DNA of 64,000 bases from Catenulispora sp. MAP5-51 (GTDB taxonomy: Bacteria > Actinomycetota > Actinomycetes > Streptomycetales > Catenulisporaceae), in assembly GCF_041261205.1 (NCBI RefSeq), contig NZ_JBGCCH010000014.1, positions 165,785-229,784 of the forward strand, read 5' to 3'. Positions 42,987 through 51,938 of this stretch are shown here, in pieces. The translations under genes were made by a program, and so were the position numbers. Positions within the stretch are counted from its first letter, which is position 1; each line of letters begins with the position of its first letter. The notes under the pieces are model-generated. The model did no database searches. It had not been told where the DNA came from and saw only the letters and a list, made by a program, of their open reading frames with translations.

Positions 42987-43910
42987 CTACGGCTCGCGCG
43001 GCAGAATGTGCACGACCTCGATCTGCTCCATCACGATCTGCGCCGTCAGCACCTGCGGCTCGCTGACCTTGTCGGGGTCCAGCTCGTCGGCGAACTGGGC
43101 CTCGGCCTCGGCGAAGGCCGCTTCCTCGTCGTGCTGCTCGGTGCCGGGCTGCGGCTCCTCGGCCGGGGAGGGGATCGGCACGCCGAGGGCCGGCTCCTCC
43201 GGGCCGCCCTCGAACGAGACCGTCACCGTCACCGTCGGTGTCGCCCCGTCGGCGCCGCCCGACGCCGGCTTGGCGAAGGCGTCGAACGTGTCCGTGGCCT
43301 CGGCGGCGGTGGCCTCGGCGGTCGCCGGCGCCGACGCCGCGTGTGCCCCGCCTCGGCCGCCGCCTCGCCATTCGGGCATCGTGATCGCGTACATCGCCCG
43401 GTCCTGCCACTGGCCGCCGACCAGGAAGCGGTCCAGGAGGACGCCTTCGGGGCGCATCTTCACGTGCTCGGCGACCCGCATGCCGGCGGTGTTGCGGGGG
43501 TCGACCGTGGTCTGGACGCGGTGCAGCTCCAGACGGGAGAACGCCAGCTCCAGCAGGAGGCGGGTGGCCTCGGTGCCCAGGCCCTCGGCCCAGCGGTCGG
43601 GGCGCAGGTACACGCCGATCTCGCCCTGGCGGTGCGGGAAGCTGAGGATGTCCAGCGTCGCCGAGCCGATCAGGTCCCCGTACTGCTCGACCGCCAGGTA
43701 GAAGCTGCGGCGGGGCTGGAGCTGCGCCATGCGCGCGGTCTCGGCCAGCCAGGCGCCGGCGGTGTCCGGGGTGGCCAGCGCGGGCCACGGGGTGTGCGCG
43801 GCCACGCGAGGGTCGCCGGCGATGCGCTGCCAGGCCAGCAGGTCGTCGGGGCGGAACTCGCGCAGGGACAGGCGAGGGCCCCTTGGGTAGTCGTCGAGCG
43901 GAGAAGGCAC
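42987..43910 (-). CDS. GNAT N-acetyltransferase with long C-terminal extension
   Basis: The first ~180 residues form a RimJ/RimL-like GNAT domain: LSLREFRPDDLLAWQ, GEIGVYLRPDRWAEGLGTEA (acetyl-CoA loop) and NTAGMRVAEHVKMRPEG. The remaining ~125 residues are acidic, Ala/Glu/Pro-rich and probably disordered, not usual for this family. The target may be a ribosomal protein N-terminus or a small amine. Start is the GTG at 43910. Confidence 0.85.
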   Translation of the reverse strand: MPSPLDDYPRGPRLSLREFRPDDLLAWQRIAGDPRVAAHTPWPALATPDTAGAWLAETARMAQLQPRRSFYLAVEQYGDLIGSATLDILSFPHRQGEIGVYLRPDRWAEGLGTEATRLLLELAFSRLELHRVQTTVDPRNTAGMRVAEHVKMRPEGVLLDRFLVGGQWQDRAMYAITMPEWRGGGRGGAHAASAPATAEATAAEATDTFDAFAKPASGGADGATPTVTVTVSFEGGPEEPALGVPIPSPAEEPQPGTEQHDEEAAFAEAEAQFADELDPDKVSEPQVLTAQIVMEQIEVVHILPREP

Positions 43911-43977
43911 GGCAGAACGTTATGCGATCGCCGCGCCCGCGTCAGCCCGAAGGGGACAATGCTTTGAGAGTATCAGT

Positions 43978-43989
43978 ACTTGGACAAGT
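43978..43989. promoter_or_regulatory. ACTTG-GA-CAAGT dyad upstream of the GNAT gene
   Basis: Perfect 5-bp arms inside the 85-bp gap before the minus-strand GNAT gene; AGTAC and GTACT flank it. Possible operator, weakly supported. Confidence 0.3.
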
Positions 43990-43995
43990 GTCGTA

Positions 43996-44742
43996 CTATC
44001 CGGGAACACCCAGCGTGAGCATGGAGAATCCGAAGTAGTCGCGGTGTCCGCGCAGCCAGATGCTCCGCTTGGTGTCGAGTTCGTCACGCACCGCCTCGGC
44101 ATCCGGGTGGTCGGGATGGGCCAGCAGCCATTCCTCGGCGTCCGAGGTCTCCAGCGATTCGTAGTCGTCCCACTCCGAGCGGGTCGATGACTCTATGCGC
44201 AGCGGACGGAATCCGGCGGCGACGGCGTGGTCGACCAGGTCCGGCAGCAGTTCGTAGCGCTGGGCGGTGGTCCCCGGCCACATCGCGGCCAGCCGCTCCG
44301 GCGGCGGGACCGTCTCCCAGTGCTCGACCCCGAAGAACAGCCGGCCGCCGGGATTCACCAACGGCCGCAGCACCTCCAGCGACTGTGTCACGGTCCTGCC
44401 GAACACCTGCCAGGCCCCGCAGTTGATCACTACGTCCGCGGACCGGGTGTGCTCCTTGGCCGGGCCGTCGACGAACTCCACGCGGTCGCCGAGCCCGCGC
44501 GCCTGGGCGTTCGCCCGGCCCCGCGCGAGGTCCCGCTCCGACATGTCCACGCCGAATCCCCGTGCGGACGGCGCCCGCGCCAGGATCCGCAGCATCAGCT
44601 CGCCCCAGCCGCACGCGTAGTCGGCGACCGTGGCCGGCCCGGTCGCCGCCAGGTCCGCGGCGATCCGGTTCGCGCGCTCCTCGGTCATCGGCGAGTGGAA
44701 CACCATGTGCGTCGCCGGTCCGACGATCTCTTCGACTGCCAT
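43996..44742 (-). CDS. SAM-dependent methyltransferase
   Basis: Class I methyltransferase, 248 residues: motif I VADYACGWGELMLRI, motif II region GFGVDMSERDLARG, and DVVINCGAWQVFG following strand 4. Likely acts on a small molecule; substrate not readable. ATG 44742 is the first good start. The gene stands between GNAT and TetR genes on the same strand, with gaps of about 85 bp and 35 bp. Confidence 0.88.
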   Translation of the reverse strand: MAVEEIVGPATHMVFHSPMTEERANRIAADLAATGPATVADYACGWGELMLRILARAPSARGFGVDMSERDLARGRANAQARGLGDRVEFVDGPAKEHTRSADVVINCGAWQVFGRTVTQSLEVLRPLVNPGGRLFFGVEHWETVPPPERLAAMWPGTTAQRYELLPDLVDHAVAAGFRPLRIESSTRSEWDDYESLETSDAEEWLLAHPDHPDAEAVRDELDTKRSIWLRGHRDYFGFSMLTLGVPG

Positions 44743-44777
44743 GCCGATTCAGCGTAGGCGCGACGACTGAGCGCAGG

Positions 44778-45413
44778 CTACTGATCCGCCAGGAGCGACC
44801 GCACCAGGGCCTCGGTCGACACCGCGAACAGCCGGTCGGCGTCCACCGGCGTGGCCAGCGCCCCGGCCAGGGCGGCGTCCGGGGCCGGTTCGGCCAGCCA
44901 CAGCTCCTCGGCCGAGGGCCGCTGCTCCGGCGAGCGGTCGGTGTGCCGCTCGACCAGGATGAAGCCGATCACGTGGTACTGCAGGGCCCGCACCGCCTCG
45001 GCGGCCCGGGTGCCGCGCAGCCCCGCGGCCGAGATCTCCGCCACCAGCGTGCGCTGGGAGGGCAGGAACATCGCCGGGGTCAGGCCGCGCTCGTTCACCA
45101 GGCCGATCAGGTGCGGGTGCTCGCGCAGCACCCGGCGCAGCTCCACCGCCAGCGAGATCACGCGGGCCATCGGCGTCGTCCCGCGTGCCGGGAGCGTGTC
45201 CAGGCCGTGCACCATCTCCTGCACCAGTTCGTCGAGCAGCGCCTCGCGGTTGCCGACGTGCCAGTAGATCGAGGTGACCGCGACCCCCAGCTCGGCGGCG
45301 AGTTTGCGCATCGACAGCCCGGCCACGCCCTGCTGCTCGATCAGGCGCCTCGCGGCATCCAGCACGGCCCGCCGGGTCACGGTCTCACGCCGATCAACAC
45401 TGTGCTGAGCCAC
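44778..45413 (-). CDS. TetR/AcrR-family repressor
   Basis: 211 residues. The HTH is VLDAARRLIEQQGVAGLSMRKLAAELGVAVTSIYWHV (parts: GVAGLSMRKLAAELGV, TSIYWHVGNREALLDEL), and the C-terminal half resembles the TetR_C ligand domain (HVIGFILVERH). Divergent from the catabolic operon at 45503. A perfect TGTAAC-GGT-GTTACA dyad lies in the gap and is the likely operator. Start GTG 45413. Confidence 0.92.
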   Translation of the reverse strand: MAQHSVDRRETVTRRAVLDAARRLIEQQGVAGLSMRKLAAELGVAVTSIYWHVGNREALLDELVQEMVHGLDTLPARGTTPMARVISLAVELRRVLREHPHLIGLVNERGLTPAMFLPSQRTLVAEISAAGLRGTRAAEAVRALQYHVIGFILVERHTDRSPEQRPSAEELWLAEPAPDAALAGALATPVDADRLFAVSTEALVRSLLADQ

Positions 45414-45462
45414 GCGGCCATCCTCTCGCCCCCGATGGCCCTTTACCCTTCACGCTCCCGGG

Positions 45463-45477
45463 TGTAACGGTGTTACA
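45463..45477. promoter_or_regulatory. TetR operator TGTAAC-GGT-GTTACA
   Basis: 15-bp perfect dyad in the 89-bp gap between the divergent tetR-type gene and the decarboxylase-like gene, 26 bp before the latter's ATG. Confidence 0.65.
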
Positions 45478-45502
45478 GAAGGCTTATGACGAGGAGTCAG
45501 AT

Positions 45503-46321
45503 ATGCCGAAAGTGCGTTATGGCCCGCGCGACCTCGCAGCCGTCGCCGCCGCCCGCGAATCCGCCTCGAAGCTCCCCGACCTGTGGTCCACCGGCGTGCA
45601 CGCGGTCTGGGAGACCGACCCCGACGCCCTGGCGCAGGTCCTGCCGCCGCCCCTGAAGCCCACCGCCAAGCCGTACGTGCGCGCCACGATCAACCAGGTT
45701 GACATCTTCGGCACGCCGCTTGGTGCCGCGGCCATTTCCGTCGCCTGCGCGCATGGTGACGAAGAGGGCTGGTACAGCCTGGTCATGCCGATGACCACCG
45801 AGCGCTCGCTGATCGGCGGCCGGGAGGTCTTCGGCGAGCCGAAGAAGCTGGCCGAGGTCGTCGTCGACCGGGACGGCGACCACATCGCCGGCACGGTCAC
45901 CCGGCACGGTGTCACCTTCGCCGAGATCCGCGGCCGGATCGCCGGGGCGCTGGAACCGCCGGCGCCCTACGTCAAGGTCGACTGGTATCTGAAGTTCCTG
46001 CCCGCCGTGGACGGCTCCGGGTTCGACGCGGATCCGTTGCTGGTGCGGTGCCTGCGGACCGAGAAGACCAGGGCCCTGAACACCGTCGAGGGCGAGGTGA
46101 TCCTCCGCGAGTCCGACCTCGACCCGATCGCCGACCTCCCGGTGCTGCGGCTGGTGGAGATCACGTTCGGGGAGAAGACCTCCGACCAGCGCGGCGAGGT
46201 CGTGGCCCGGCTGGACCCCACCGAGATCCTGCCCTACGTGCACCAGCGCTACGACGACCCGGCGCAGGTCCATGACTCGGTACTCGTCAAAGACGCAGCG
46301 GGGGTGCCCGATGCTGACTGA
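45503..46321 (+). CDS. Acetoacetate decarboxylase-family protein
   Basis: 272 residues of the ADC fold. The Schiff-base region reads GREVFGEPKKLAEVVV, with the paired lysines of true acetoacetate decarboxylase. Other ADC-family members are lyases or hydratases acting on keto acids. First gene of a four-gene operon under TetR control. ATG 45503 follows GAGGAG; the next gene starts inside its last codons. Confidence 0.88.
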   Translation: MPKVRYGPRDLAAVAAARESASKLPDLWSTGVHAVWETDPDALAQVLPPPLKPTAKPYVRATINQVDIFGTPLGAAAISVACAHGDEEGWYSLVMPMTTERSLIGGREVFGEPKKLAEVVVDRDGDHIAGTVTRHGVTFAEIRGRIAGALEPPAPYVKVDWYLKFLPAVDGSGFDADPLLVRCLRTEKTRALNTVEGEVILRESDLDPIADLPVLRLVEITFGEKTSDQRGEVVARLDPTEILPYVHQRYDDPAQVHDSVLVKDAAGVPDAD

Positions 46322-47207
46322 CCTGCCCGGCAAGACCGCGGTCGTGACCGGCGCGGCCAGCGGCATCGGCCTGGCGATGGCGCGGCTGTTCGCCGCCGAG
46401 GGCATGAACGTCGTGCTCGCCGACGTCGAGGAACCCGCGCTGGACAAGGCCGTCGCCGAGGTGAACCAGCAGGCGGCCGAGGGCGCGAAGGCCATCGGCG
46501 CGGTCACCGACGTCTCGCTGCCGGAGTCCGTGGAAGCCCTGGCGGACAGGGCTTTCGCGGCCTTCCCCAGCATCGACGTGCTCTGCAACAACGCCGGCGT
46601 CGGTTCCGGCGCCGAGGGCCCGATGTGGCAGCACGAGCGCACCGACTGGCAGTGGGCCTTCGCGGTCAACATCTGGGGCGTCTTCCACGGCATCCAGGCG
46701 TTCGTGCCGCGCATGCTGGCCCAGGACACCCCCGGCCACGTCGTCAACACCAGCTCCCCGGACGGCGGCATCGCCCCGCTGCCCACGGCCAGCGTCTACG
46801 CCGTGACGAAAGCGTCGATAGTCACGATGACCGAGGCGCTGTACGCGCAGCTGAAGCAGGCCGACGCCAAGATCGGCGCCTCGGTGCTGTTCCCGGGCCC
46901 GCACATGGTCCGCACCGGACTGTGGGAGAGCTACCGCAACCGCCCCGACCGCTACGCGAAGAGCAAGCCCCGGCAGAACCCGTATCCCACCCTCGAAGGC
47001 TGGGAGAAGGCGATGAAGGACGCCGGGCTCGAAGCGAAGATGACCGAGCCCGAAGAGGTCGCGGCGCACGCCCTGGAGGGGATCAGGTCCGGGACCTTCT
47101 GGATCCTCCCGACCGGCGGCAGCTCCGACGACATGATCCGGCGGCGCTCGCAGTCGATGCTCGAGCGCGCCAACCCCGGATACCTCGAGAAGTTCATCCT
47201 CGACTGA
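46311..47207 (+). CDS. Short-chain dehydrogenase/reductase
   Basis: 298 residues with VTGAASGIGLAMA, CNNAGVGSG, and the catalytic SVYAVTKASIV (YxxxK). A C-terminal region (KPRQNPYPTLEGWEKAM) is longer than in minimal SDRs. ATG 46311 overlaps the decarboxylase-like gene by 11 bp. Probably oxidises or reduces an intermediate of the operon's pathway. Confidence 0.88.
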   Translation: MLTDLPGKTAVVTGAASGIGLAMARLFAAEGMNVVLADVEEPALDKAVAEVNQQAAEGAKAIGAVTDVSLPESVEALADRAFAAFPSIDVLCNNAGVGSGAEGPMWQHERTDWQWAFAVNIWGVFHGIQAFVPRMLAQDTPGHVVNTSSPDGGIAPLPTASVYAVTKASIVTMTEALYAQLKQADAKIGASVLFPGPHMVRTGLWESYRNRPDRYAKSKPRQNPYPTLEGWEKAMKDAGLEAKMTEPEEVAAHALEGIRSGTFWILPTGGSSDDMIRRRSQSMLERANPGYLEKFILD

Positions 47208-47233
47208 TCTGACTGAGGGGAGTCAAAGATCCC

Positions 47234-48568
47234 ATGCCTGAACCGACAGAGTTCGACAACAGCCCGTACGTCGTCGTCTCCTCCGACTGCCACGCCGGGC
47301 TGCCGACCGAGCAGTACCGCACCTACATCGAGAGCGAGTACCACGCGGCCTTCGACGGGTTCCTGGCCGAGCAGGCCGCCCGCATCGAGGCCGCGACCAA
47401 GCTCGGGGTCCGCAACCCCGAGTTCGCGCGGAGCTGGTTCGAGGAGCACGAGGAGGGTCTGCGCGGCGGCTGGGACTCCGCGCAGCGCGACAAGGAGCTC
47501 GACGCCGACGGCGTCTGCGCCGAGGTGATCTTCCCGGACGCCGACGCCGTCGAGTCCACCACCGCCGCGCCCTTCGGCGTCGGCCTCACCTTCTCCGGCG
47601 GGCTGGACCAGGAGCTGGCGCTGGTCGGTGCCCGCGCCCACAACCGCTGGCTGGCCGAGCTGTGCGCGCAGTCGCCGGAGCGGCGCCGGGGTGTGGCCCT
47701 GGTGCCGATCACCGGCGATGTGGACGCCGCGGTCGCCGAGATCCGCCGGGCCAAGGAGTCGGGCCTGGGCGCGGTGATGATCCCGGCGATGTGGGAGGAC
47801 AAGGCGCCCTATCACGACCGCCGGTACGACCCGGTCTGGGCGGTCTGCGAGGAGCTCCAGATGCCGGTCGCCACCCACTCCGGCGTGGCCCCGCGCGACG
47901 AGTACGGCGACCACCTGGGCATCTACGTCTCCGAGGTCACCTGGTGGCCGGCCCGGCCGATCTGGTTCCTGATCTGGTCCGGGGTGTTCGAGCGCTTCCC
48001 CGGCCTGAAGTTCGGCGTCACCGAGGCCGGCTGCTGGTGGGCGCCGAACCTGCTGTGGTTCATGGACCGGCTGTTCCTCGGCGCCCACGCCGCCGCCAAG
48101 CTCACGCCGTTCGAGGAGGTGAAGCGGCCGCCGAGCGAGTACTTCGACCGCAACTGCTTCATCGGCGCCTCCAACACCAAGCGCCGGGAGCTCGCGCACC
48201 GGTACGAGATCGGCATCGACAACATGCTGTGGGGCAACGACTTCCCGCACCCGGAGGGGACCTGGCCGAACACCCGCAAGTGGCTCAGGACCACCTTCCA
48301 CGACATCCCGGTCGAGGAGACCCGGCGGATGATCGGCCTGGCCGCCGCCGAGGTGTACGGGTTCGACGTCGCCAAGCTGGCACCGGTCGCCGAGCGGATC
48401 AACCTGCGGCCCTCCGACCTCGGCCAGAGCGGCGGCGAGGCCGCCGGCTGGGCCGCCGCGCGCGAGGTCGGCCGGCACTGGCTGACCGGCCACGACTTCC
48501 CGGCCATCGGCTACGGCGCGAGCCTGGGCGGCCACCGCACCGAGGGCGTCGGACCGGAGGTGTCGTGA
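47234..48568 (+). CDS. Amidohydrolase-2 family metal-dependent hydrolase (A)
   Basis: TIM-barrel hydrolase or decarboxylase of 444 residues related to gamma-resorcylate/ACMSD-type enzymes. Metal-site segments: VVVSSDCHAG (usual HxH appears as D-C-H), ATHSGVAPRDEYG and WGNDFPHPEG (Asp). Part of the TetR-flanked operon; its stop overlaps the ATG of a paralogue. Together they may be subunits or sequential enzymes; the substrate is unknown. Confidence 0.85.
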   Translation: MPEPTEFDNSPYVVVSSDCHAGLPTEQYRTYIESEYHAAFDGFLAEQAARIEAATKLGVRNPEFARSWFEEHEEGLRGGWDSAQRDKELDADGVCAEVIFPDADAVESTTAAPFGVGLTFSGGLDQELALVGARAHNRWLAELCAQSPERRRGVALVPITGDVDAAVAEIRRAKESGLGAVMIPAMWEDKAPYHDRRYDPVWAVCEELQMPVATHSGVAPRDEYGDHLGIYVSEVTWWPARPIWFLIWSGVFERFPGLKFGVTEAGCWWAPNLLWFMDRLFLGAHAAAKLTPFEEVKRPPSEYFDRNCFIGASNTKRRELAHRYEIGIDNMLWGNDFPHPEGTWPNTRKWLRTTFHDIPVEETRRMIGLAAAEVYGFDVAKLAPVAERINLRPSDLGQSGGEAAGWAAAREVGRHWLTGHDFPAIGYGASLGGHRTEGVGPEVS

Positions 48569-49833
48569 TGGCCGGGAACACCGACGTCGCCGCGGCCCGC
48601 TACACCGTCGTCTCCGCCGACGGCCACGCCGGCGCCGATCTGCTGGACTACCGGCCCTATCTGGAGTCGAAGTACCACGAGCAGTTCGACGCGTGGGCCG
48701 CGACGTACGTCAACCCGTACGAGGACCTCCTGCACGGCGACGCCGAGCGCAACTGGGACTCCGCACGCCGCCTGGCCGACCTGGAGCGCGACGGGATCGT
48801 CGCCGAGGTGCTGTTCCCCAACACCATCCCGCCCTTCTACCCGAGCATGTCCCTGAGCGCCCAGCAGCCGTCCGCCGAGGAGTACGAACTGCGCTGGGCG
48901 GGCCTGCGCGCCCACAACCGCTGGATGGCGGACTTCTGCGGCCAGGCCCCGGGCCGGCGCGCCGGCACCTGCCAGGTCCTGCTGGGGAACATGGACGACG
49001 CGGTCGCCGAGGTCCGCTGGGCCCGGGAGCACGGCCTGTTCGGCGGTGTCCTGCTGCCCGGCACCCCGCCGGGGACGTCCGTCCCGCAGCTGTATTCGGA
49101 CGTCTACGAACCGCTGTGGGCGGTGTGCGAAGAGCTCGACATGCCGGTCAACCACCACGCCGGCTCGGCCTCCCCGGAGATCGGCCAGGAGCCGGCCGGG
49201 CGCGCGGTCTTCATGATGGAGATCACCTGGTTCGCGCACCGGGCGCTGTGGCACCTGATCTACGGCGGGGCGTTCAAGCGGCACCCCGGCCTGAAGTTCG
49301 TGCTCACCGAACAGGGCTCCGGCTGGGTGCCCGGCGTCCTGGAGATGCTCGACTACTACCACCGCGCGCTGGTCCGCCGGATGTCCTCGGCGATGGACGA
49401 CGCCGGCGCGGTCACCGCCGAGAGCCGGTTCGGCGCCGGGATCGCCGAGGCGGTGGGCCTGGCGCCGAGCGAGTACTGGAAGCGCAACGTCTTCCTGGGC
49501 GCCTCCTTCATGCGGCCCGACGAGGTGCCGCTGCGGCACGCCATCGGCCTGGAGAAGCTGATGTGGGGCAGCGACTACCCGCACGACGAGGGCACCTTCC
49601 CGTACTCGCGCGAAGCGCTGCGCAACTCCTTCGCGGGGCTGCCGCACGCGGAGATCACCGCGATCCTCGGCGGCAACGCGGCCCGGGTCTACGGGTTCGA
49701 CCTGGCCGCGCTGGACCGGATCGCGGCGGCGGTGGGCCCGACCGCCGCCGAGATCGACGAGCCGCTGCAGGCACCGCCGGCCGAGGCCACCTCGCCGACC
49801 TTCGGCGCCGACAGCGTGATCCGGGTGTGGTGA
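48568..49833 (+). CDS. Amidohydrolase-2 family metal-dependent hydrolase (B)
   Basis: 421 residues, a paralogue of the preceding gene: VVSADGHAG, VNHHAGSASPEIG and WGSDYPHDEG occupy the same places, and LGASFMRPDEVPLRHAIG matches the end of barrel strand 7. The two differ enough that a simple recent duplication is unlikely. ATG 48568 overlaps the previous stop (TGATG). Last gene of the operon; a hairpin follows at 49946. Confidence 0.85.
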   Translation: MAGNTDVAAARYTVVSADGHAGADLLDYRPYLESKYHEQFDAWAATYVNPYEDLLHGDAERNWDSARRLADLERDGIVAEVLFPNTIPPFYPSMSLSAQQPSAEEYELRWAGLRAHNRWMADFCGQAPGRRAGTCQVLLGNMDDAVAEVRWAREHGLFGGVLLPGTPPGTSVPQLYSDVYEPLWAVCEELDMPVNHHAGSASPEIGQEPAGRAVFMMEITWFAHRALWHLIYGGAFKRHPGLKFVLTEQGSGWVPGVLEMLDYYHRALVRRMSSAMDDAGAVTAESRFGAGIAEAVGLAPSEYWKRNVFLGASFMRPDEVPLRHAIGLEKLMWGSDYPHDEGTFPYSREALRNSFAGLPHAEITAILGGNAARVYGFDLAALDRIAAAVGPTAAEIDEPLQAPPAEATSPTFGADSVIRVW

Positions 49834-49945
49834 GGCCGGAGGCGGACTTTCCGAGGCGCTGATCCGCACCTTTCAGTAACCGGAGCTTAAGCCGTTGCTC
49901 GACGGGCATACGTGATCCCGTGGAACACGGCACAAGGCACCAGGC

Positions 49946-49975
49946 GATCCGCCGCCCTCACCCGGTCGGCGGATC
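49946..49975 (+). terminator. Terminator after the amidohydrolase operon
   Basis: GATCCGCCG / CGGCGGATC 9-bp perfect stem, 12-base loop, then TCTCTTTCC. It lies in the 351-bp gap 49834-50184, which otherwise shows no gene; the promoter of the protease gene should lie in its right half (TTGACC at 50081 is a weak candidate). Confidence 0.7.
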
Positions 49976-50184
49976 TCTTTCCGTTCGGCGAAGTCCGTGC
50001 GCACCTTCATCGCCCGCTCAGGTCCTGGAGGTTCGCTGTTCGGACCGGAGCCGGTGCTTGGTGGCGGTCGCGGGCCCGTGTTGACCTGTACGTGTGGCTT
50101 ACATGCCGGGCGGCAAAGTGACCCGGGAGCGGCCGGACGGCCGGTGGACAGGTCTGGGTCTGAGGTGAGCGGAGGGTGACGCCG

Positions 50185-51264
50185 ATGGAGGTTCCCGACC
50201 GGCTGTCGCGGGTCGCACGCAGGCGGCAGCGCGCCCAGGCCCGCAAGCGGGCGCGGGCCCGGCGTGCGGCGCTCGCCGCCGGGGCGGCCGGGATGCTGGT
50301 GATCGCCGTGATGCTCGGCGCGGCGTTCAGCAGTCCGTCCCCGGCCAAGGCGGTCGCCGCCGACGGCGCGGCGCCGGCCACGACCTCCCCGGCCGTGGTC
50401 TCCAGCAGCGTCTCGACCTCGATCTCGACCTCCGCGCGGGGCGCGGCCGCCGCCGCGTCCCCGCCGGCGGCGCTGGCGGCCGGCGTGAGCAGCGCCAACG
50501 CGCCCGGCAGCGTCACTCCGGAGCCCACCGCCGGCAACGGAACGAGCAGCGCCGTCGCGGCCGCCGGTCTGGGCTCCACGGTCGACCCGCCCGCGCAGCC
50601 GACGAGCTCGCCGAGCGGGAAGCCGTTCGGCGGCACCTCGGTGGCCGGCGTCCTGTACAAAACGGACTCTGGCGTCTCCAGTCACTTCTGCAGCGCCTCG
50701 GTCGTGCACAGCGCGGCCGGGAACCTGGTCATCACCGCCGCGCACTGCGTGTACAGCGACGGTCCCAAATCGGACATCGCCTTCGCCCCCGGGTTCCACG
50801 ACGGCCAGCTGCCTTACGGCTCCTGGCCGGTCACCAAGGTCGTGGTCTCCCAGAACTGGCAGAGCTCCAACGACCCGGACGAGGACGTGGCGTTCCTTCA
50901 GGTGGCGCCGTCCTCGAGCGGGGCCTCGCTGGAGTCGGTGACCGGGGCCGACCAGATCGCGTTCGACGCGGGCTTCGGGATGCCGGTCACGGTCCCGGCC
51001 TACCCGCAGGGTTCGGACACCCCGATCACGTGTGTGGCGCCGGCGAAGAAGTTCAGCGCGACGCAGACCGAGTGGGACTGCGGCGGCTATCCGGACGGCA
51101 CGTCCGGCGCGCCGTTCCTGACCGCCGTGGACTCCAGCGGCGAGAAGGGGACCGTCACCGGCGTGATCGGCGGGTACGAGCAGGGCGGCGACACCCCGGA
51201 CGTGTCCTACAGCGCCTACTTCGGCTCCGCCGTCCAGGCGTTGTATCAGAACGCGACGTCGTGA
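50185..51264 (+). CDS. Membrane-anchored or secreted trypsin-like serine protease
   Basis: 359 residues: a short basic N-terminus, a membrane segment or signal (about 30-50: ALAAGAAGMLVIAVMLGAAF), a Ser/Thr/Ala-rich stalk to residue 150, then a V8/trypsin-like domain. The catalytic triad is visible: LVITAAHCVY (His), DPDEDVAFLQV (Asp), YPDGTSGAPFLT (Ser). It should act outside the membrane. ATG 50185 is preceded by GGAGGG at 50171; the GTG at 50176 is too close to it. Confidence 0.88.
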   Translation: MEVPDRLSRVARRRQRAQARKRARARRAALAAGAAGMLVIAVMLGAAFSSPSPAKAVAADGAAPATTSPAVVSSSVSTSISTSARGAAAAASPPAALAAGVSSANAPGSVTPEPTAGNGTSSAVAAAGLGSTVDPPAQPTSSPSGKPFGGTSVAGVLYKTDSGVSSHFCSASVVHSAAGNLVITAAHCVYSDGPKSDIAFAPGFHDGQLPYGSWPVTKVVVSQNWQSSNDPDEDVAFLQVAPSSSGASLESVTGADQIAFDAGFGMPVTVPAYPQGSDTPITCVAPAKKFSATQTEWDCGGYPDGTSGAPFLTAVDSSGEKGTVTGVIGGYEQGGDTPDVSYSAYFGSAVQALYQNATS

Positions 51265-51417
51265 TCGGCGCGTTTCGGCCGATTCCAGCCCGTCGGGTGA
51301 GATAACATCCGACACACGCGCAACCACGCCTAGATCGTGTTCGGTACGATTTAGCCTCCCACCGATGCGGCGGGCCGTCGTGAGCCCGCCGTCCCCACTC
51401 GTGGAAGGCTCGGCATC

Positions 51418-51813
51418 TTGCTCTCCGGTTTTAAGAAGTTCCTGATGCGCGGCAACGTGGTCGACCTCGCGGTCGCGGTCGTCATGGGCGCGGCGTTCGG
51501 CGCCATCGTCAAGTCGATGGTCAGCGACATCATCATGCCGCTGATCACGGCGATCTTCGGCAAGCAGGACTACACCAAGCTCAGCTTCACGCTCAACAAG
51601 TCCACGTTCTCCTACGGCGACCTGTTGACCAACGTCATCAGCTTCGTGAGCATCGCGGCCGCGGTCTACTTCCTGATCGTGATGCCGATCAACCACCTCA
51701 ACGACCGGCGCAAGGCGCGCCTGGGCATCCCGGAGCAGGCCACGGCGCCCACCGACGTCCAGCTGCTGGCCGAGATCCGCGACCTGCTCGCGGCGCAGCG
51801 CAGCGCCGAGTAG
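51418..51813 (+). CDS. mscL: Large-conductance mechanosensitive channel
   Basis: 131-residue MscL: the N-terminal amphipathic FKKFLMRGNVVDLAVAVVMG followed by AAFGAIV, TM2 near FVSIAAAVYFLIVMPIN, and a cytoplasmic C-terminal helix bundle. The start is TTG 51418 with GGAAGG upstream. Releases solutes on osmotic downshock. A monocistronic gene between a protease and DUF1003. Confidence 0.95.
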   Translation: MLSGFKKFLMRGNVVDLAVAVVMGAAFGAIVKSMVSDIIMPLITAIFGKQDYTKLSFTLNKSTFSYGDLLTNVISFVSIAAAVYFLIVMPINHLNDRRKARLGIPEQATAPTDVQLLAEIRDLLAAQRSAE

Positions 51814-51938
51814 CGGCGAGTAGCTCCGCGTGACGCCGAGTGGCGCTCACGGGACTCTCACGCGGCCCACGGCCGGATCGGCCGGGAGTTCCGAGGTCAG
51901 GGACTGATCCGTGACGCCGTTCTGCGACACTCGCTCGC

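Noticed and set aside
43911..43995. TetR operator near GNAT/methyltransferase
   Set aside because: Only a 5-bp dyad; the TetR gene has a better site at 45463.
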